Assembly: GCF_000519205.1 (NCBI RefSeq)
Contig: NZ_JAFB01000008.1
Span: 1 to 64,000, forward strand
Origin: Amycolatopsis taiwanensis DSM 45107
Lineage (GTDB): Bacteria; Actinomycetota; Actinomycetes; Mycobacteriales; Pseudonocardiaceae
DNA: 64,000 bases
Direction of reading: 5' to 3'
Under the pieces are notes generated by a model, which worked only from the letters and a program-made list of their open reading frames with translations, did no database searches and had not been told where the DNA came from. Numbering within the stretch: the stretch's first letter is position 1; every line of letters starts with the position of its first letter. A program made the position numbers and the translations under genes. Shown here piece after piece: positions 61,552 through 64,000 of the stretch.

Positions 61552-61938
61552 TCAGCCGGGGTTGCTGATGATCTCGCGGTCGTCCTCCGTGGAGCAGTTG
61601 GCCGCCAGTGGCGCGCCGGGGTCGCTGCCGCAGGTCCACGGGCCGAGCGCGAGCGGACCGGCGCCGTCGGGGTTGACGAGATCGGCCGGGGTGAGCCGCG
61701 CGAAGTACTGCGTCAGGAGCGTCTTGGCCTCGTCACAGGCGACCGTGCGGCCCTGGACGGAAACCCGGGCCGGGCCGCGCGGTCCGGTGACCGTGCCGCA
61801 CGGGACGGGGGCGGCCGACGGGCTGGCCACCTCCGCCGCCTGGGAGGGGATCGGTGCTCCCGGTGCGGTCTGGGTTCCGCACGCGCCGAGCACGAGCGCG
61901 CAGGCGGCCACGGGGCCGAGCAAGCGTTGGCGCTTCAT
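61552..61938 (-). CDS. Putative lipoprotein, Cys-rich C-terminal half
   Basis: A 128-residue protein with a lipoprotein signal (MKRQRLLGPVAACALVLGAC, acylated Cys20), a low-complexity Ala/Pro linker and a compact domain with four cysteines (PCGTV, VACDEAK, WTCGSDP, NCSTED) and LLTQYFARLTP. Such small outer-face lipoproteins occur in tandem in actinobacteria. It is followed on the same strand by no gene; a second lipoprotein of similar plan lies just upstream. Function unknown. Confidence 0.75.
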   Translation of the reverse strand: MKRQRLLGPVAACALVLGACGTQTAPGAPIPSQAAEVASPSAAPVPCGTVTGPRGPARVSVQGRTVACDEAKTLLTQYFARLTPADLVNPDGAGPLALGPWTCGSDPGAPLAANCSTEDDREIISNPG

Positions 61939-61966
61939 GAAGTTTTCCTCGTCGGGACTGGAGTCA

Positions 61967-62452
61967 TCAGGGGACAACGCGGGCGTGAATCGTCTTTTGC
62001 TGGTTGTTGCACGTGGTGTGTGCGCCGCCCCGCGGGTCCGGCGCGCACACCAGGCTCTGGACCGACATGCTCACCATGCCGCCGGAGAGCCGGCCGACGA
62101 CCCACGCCGGGAGCTCGCGGATCAGCCGTTCCGCTTCGGCGCAGTCGACGCCGCTGGCGGAGAGGTCCACCACCTGCAGGTTCAGGCCGTTCTGCGCGTG
62201 GAAAGTACCGCAGCTTCCCTCCGCTGGTGTGTTCGGAGCGCCCTGAATCGGCGGATCGGGTGACTGTGCGCCGCCGATTTCCGGCTGGTGGGTGACCGGC
62301 GGCGGCGCGGCGACCGGGGCCGACGCTGGGCCGGTGCCGGTGCCGGTGCCGGTGCCGGCCCCGGGAACCGCCACGGAGCAACCGCTCACCACGGTGGCGA
62401 CGGCGACCGCGCCCATGGCGGCCACTGGCAAGGCGCTCTTCCGCAAGCCCAT
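61967..62452 (-). CDS. Putative lipoprotein with GT-repeat linker
   Basis: A 161-residue protein. Signal with lipobox VVSGC, then a Gly-Thr repeat (GAGTGTGTGTG, encoded by a six-base DNA repeat) and a Pro-rich linker, then a domain with Cys pairs (GSCGTFH, GVDCAEAERLI, SLVCAPD, TTCNNQQ) that parallels the neighbouring lipoprotein. The stop lies 28 bases before that gene's start, so the two are probably one unit arising by duplication. Function unknown. Confidence 0.75.
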   Translation of the reverse strand: MGLRKSALPVAAMGAVAVATVVSGCSVAVPGAGTGTGTGTGPASAPVAAPPPVTHQPEIGGAQSPDPPIQGAPNTPAEGSCGTFHAQNGLNLQVVDLSASGVDCAEAERLIRELPAWVVGRLSGGMVSMSVQSLVCAPDPRGGAHTTCNNQQKTIHARVVP

Positions 62453-62611
62453 CTCTGGAATCTCCCTCGACGTCGGGCGTGGCGGCCCGTCGTGGTCACG
62501 GACCGAGGCGGGTCCATTCTGGACAGTCACGATGGTGGGCTGCTCACACCGAGCAGGTGAAATCTTGCGAAATCGTTAACATTTCGAGGTTGACGGCCGA
62601 AAACCAAAGCG

Positions 62612-62821
62612 ATGAGTACTGCCGACGACACCTCCGCTGATACCGGCACCCTGCCGCCGACCACACCGTTCACCGTGGTGTGGAGCCAGGGTCACCCATA
62701 CGTGCTCGACACCGCCACCGGCGAGTCCCGCTGGATCGGCGCCGACGACCGCGGACGCCCCATTTCCCTTACCCATGCCGACCTGCAGCGTCGAGGCTGG
62801 AGCCTGCGCCCTGCCGGTTAG
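62612..62821 (+). CDS. Small hypothetical protein
   Basis: A 69-residue soluble protein reading TVVWSQGHPYVLDTATGESRW, then a short C-terminal HADLQRRGWSL. It has aromatic-rich beta-type sequence and no catalytic or membrane signature. Good third-position GC supports coding. It starts with ATG just after a divergent promoter region shared with the lipoprotein pair. I do not recognise a family. Confidence 0.55.
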   Translation: MSTADDTSADTGTLPPTTPFTVVWSQGHPYVLDTATGESRWIGADDRGRPISLTHADLQRRGWSLRPAG

Positions 62822-62830
62822 GGTTACGGG

Positions 62831-62926
62831 GTGAGTAGCCCTGCGCCGAGCCGCGGCAACCAAGGTGACCACCACGCGCGCCCCGTCGACACGACCGCGC
62901 GCGAACTCGCGGGGGAGCACGCGTGA
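62831..62926 (+). CDS. Short coupled frame (31 codons) before the PgsA-type gene
   Basis: A GTG-started frame that ends [11 protein letters not shown] and overlaps the next gene's GTG by GTGA. It also carries that gene's ribosome site (GGGGGAG). Its final 30 bases resemble those of the 26-codon frame before the aldolase at 53322. It could be a leader frame for coupling or non-functional. No family is recognised. Confidence 0.3.
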   Translation: MSSPAPSRGNQGDHHARPVDTTARELAGEHA

Positions 62927-63555
62927 GCGAGCCCCGCATCGAGCAGGCGCAGCCGTCGCTGCTGAAGCAGGCGCTGACCGTGCCGAACATCCTGTCGCTG
63001 CTTCGCCTGGCCGGCGTGCCGGTGTTCCTGTGGCTGCTGCTCGGTCCCCGCGAAGACGGCTGGGCGCTGGCGCTACTGGTCTTCAGCGCGCTGACCGACT
63101 GGCTGGACGGAAAGCTCGCCCGCTGGCTGGGGCAGGAGAGCCGGCTCGGCCAGCTCCTCGACCCGGCCGCCGACCGGCTCTACATCCTGGCGACCCTGGC
63201 CGCGTTCCTGGTCCGCGGGATCATGCCGTGGTGGCTGGTCGTCCCGCTGGTGCTGCGCGAGCTGATCGTCGGGGTGTGCATCCTCGTGTTGCGGCGCAAC
63301 GGGTTCGCCCCGCCCGAGGTGACCTACATCGGCAAGGCGGCGACCTTCGTGCTGATGTATGCCTTCCCGTTCCTGCTGCTCACCCAGGACGGTGGCCTCG
63401 TGGCGACGATCGCGCGGCCGATCGCCTACGCGTTCACCACCTGGGGCTGGCTGCTCTACCTGTGGTCGGGTGCGCTGTATGTGATCCAGGCCGTCCGTGC
63501 CGTCCAGGGTGTCCGTTCCGGCGGCCCCGCAGTGCGGCCCGGGACGCATCTGTAA
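62923..63555 (+). CDS. CDP-alcohol phosphatidyltransferase (PgsA-like)
   Basis: A 210-residue membrane enzyme with about six helices. The family signature D-x2-DG-x2-AR-x8-G-x3-D-x3-D is complete: [14 protein letters not shown] then [13 protein letters not shown]. It transfers a phosphatidyl group from CDP-diacylglycerol to an alcohol such as glycerol phosphate; cardiolipin-synthase-type members look similar. GTG start. It lies 40 bases before gcvH, an order found in other actinobacteria. Confidence 0.88.
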   Translation: MSEPRIEQAQPSLLKQALTVPNILSLLRLAGVPVFLWLLLGPREDGWALALLVFSALTDWLDGKLARWLGQESRLGQLLDPAADRLYILATLAAFLVRGIMPWWLVVPLVLRELIVGVCILVLRRNGFAPPEVTYIGKAATFVLMYAFPFLLLTQDGGLVATIARPIAYAFTTWGWLLYLWSGALYVIQAVRAVQGVRSGGPAVRPGTHL

Positions 63556-63595
63556 GACTTCGCGTTGGCAGTCGGAGAGCGGAAAGGGGAACGCG

Positions 63596-63979
63596 GTGTC
63601 CACTCCAGAAGAGCTGCGGTACACCGAGGAACACGAGTGGGTCGCGACCGGCTCCGGTGACACGGTCCGGGTCGGCATCACCGAGTACGCGCAAGACCAG
63701 CTCGGCGACGTGGTGTTCGTCGAGTTGCCCGAGGCAGGCAAGCGGCTGACCGCGGGTGAGACGTTCGGCGAGGTCGAGTCGACCAAGAGCGTGTCCGAGC
63801 TGTACGCACCGGTGGACGGTGAGGTGACCGCGGTCAACGGGGCCGTCGCCGACTCGCCGGAACTGATCAACAGCGACCCCTACGGCGAGGGCTGGCTGAT
63901 CGAGGTCAGGGTCGACGACCCGGCCGGCCTGGAGGGCCTGCTCGATGCGGAGGCCTACCAGCGCCTGATCGGCCAGTGA
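63596..63979 (+). CDS. gcvH: Glycine cleavage system H protein
   Basis: A 127-residue lipoyl carrier protein of the glycine cleavage complex. The lipoylated lysine lies in [15 protein letters not shown] near residue 62, with the normal [11 protein letters not shown] start and [13 protein letters not shown] end. GTG start at 63596 with GGAAAGGGGA upstream. In actinobacteria the gcvH-type carrier often stands apart from gcvT and gcvP, as here. Confidence 0.95.
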   Translation: MSTPEELRYTEEHEWVATGSGDTVRVGITEYAQDQLGDVVFVELPEAGKRLTAGETFGEVESTKSVSELYAPVDGEVTAVNGAVADSPELINSDPYGEGWLIEVRVDDPAGLEGLLDAEAYQRLIGQ

Positions 63980-64000
63980 AAGCGCTCGGCGTGGTCGGTA

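Noticed and set aside
63556-63595. Glycine riboswitch before gcvH
   Set aside because: Only 40 bases separate the genes and no conserved aptamer segments are present.

Overview
The window reads as chromosomal DNA of a high-GC actinomycete, most likely Pseudonocardiaceae (Amycolatopsis-like). The evidence is strong GC bias at third codon positions, many GTG and some TTG starts, GTGA/ATGA-coupled operons, an ANTAR-type PdtaR regulator, an F420-type luciferase-like oxidoreductase, DUF2795 and DUF5709 small proteins, and the actinobacterial gene neighbourhood pdtaR ... polA ... rpsA. Species assignment is inference; no rRNA is present.

Layout. 1-4.3 kb: a 21-bp tandem repeat, then a compact minus-strand trio (RppA-type type III polyketide synthase, SnoaL-like protein, aldo/keto reductase) and an M20 carboxypeptidase. 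4.3-14.1 kb: a zinc alcohol dehydrogenase, a TetR regulator, and a divergent operon for cyclohexanecarboxylate breakdown (BadI ring hydrolase, AliB-like dehydrogenase, BadH, AliA ligase, a second acyl-CoA dehydrogenase). The hydratase gene (badK position) survives only as 45 codons made of its two ends. An aconitase paralogue follows. 14.3-16.5 kb: two small conserved proteins and an intact Tat-exported multicopper oxidase. 16.9-21.7 kb: a complete D-galactonate operon (MHS transporter, KDG-type kinase, IclR, KDPGal aldolase, galactonate dehydratase). 21.8-31.9 kb: a nucleotide kinase, a CDF metal exporter behind a likely metal-responsive promoter, a secreted PepX-type peptidase, a BlaI/M56 regulator pair, a membrane protein next to a wrecked multicopper oxidase gene, phosphonoacetate hydrolase, and a gene-poor, lower-GC patch ending at an odd tRNA with anticodon CAA.

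32-42 kb: PdtaR, a five-gene branched-chain amino-acid/amide ABC transporter, an orphan Phd-type antitoxin whose PIN toxin is frameshifted twice, a thioesterase and DNA polymerase I. 42-51.5 kb: a variable protein with QGDxx repeats, an export operon (TetR, YhgE/Pip permease, an ATPase-like protein without its catalytic motifs) under a clear palindromic operator, a GNAT/methyltransferase pair, ribosomal protein S1, twin hairpin-rich repeats, a FolP2-like protein and a degenerate anti-sigma-type ATPase. 51.5-57.5 kb: IclR, acylating acetaldehyde dehydrogenase and 4-hydroxy-2-oxovalerate aldolase (end of a meta-cleavage pathway), TetR, an F420-type oxidoreductase and a GPH-type transporter. 57.5-64 kb: siroheme synthase, a crotonase whose 5' end carries another hairpin repeat, an acyl-CoA ligase, two lipoproteins, a small protein, a PgsA-type synthase and GcvH.

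The themes are catabolism of alicyclic, aromatic-derived and sugar acids, and repeated gene decay (badK, a multicopper oxidase, a PIN toxin). I did not find a clearly new defence or mobile system. The most unusual observations are the end-to-end badK remnant in an otherwise intact operon, the pseudo-ATPase paired with a YhgE permease, a BlaI-like site shared with the dead oxidase, the short-armed tRNA with a leucine anticodon, and hairpin repeats that have entered a reading frame.
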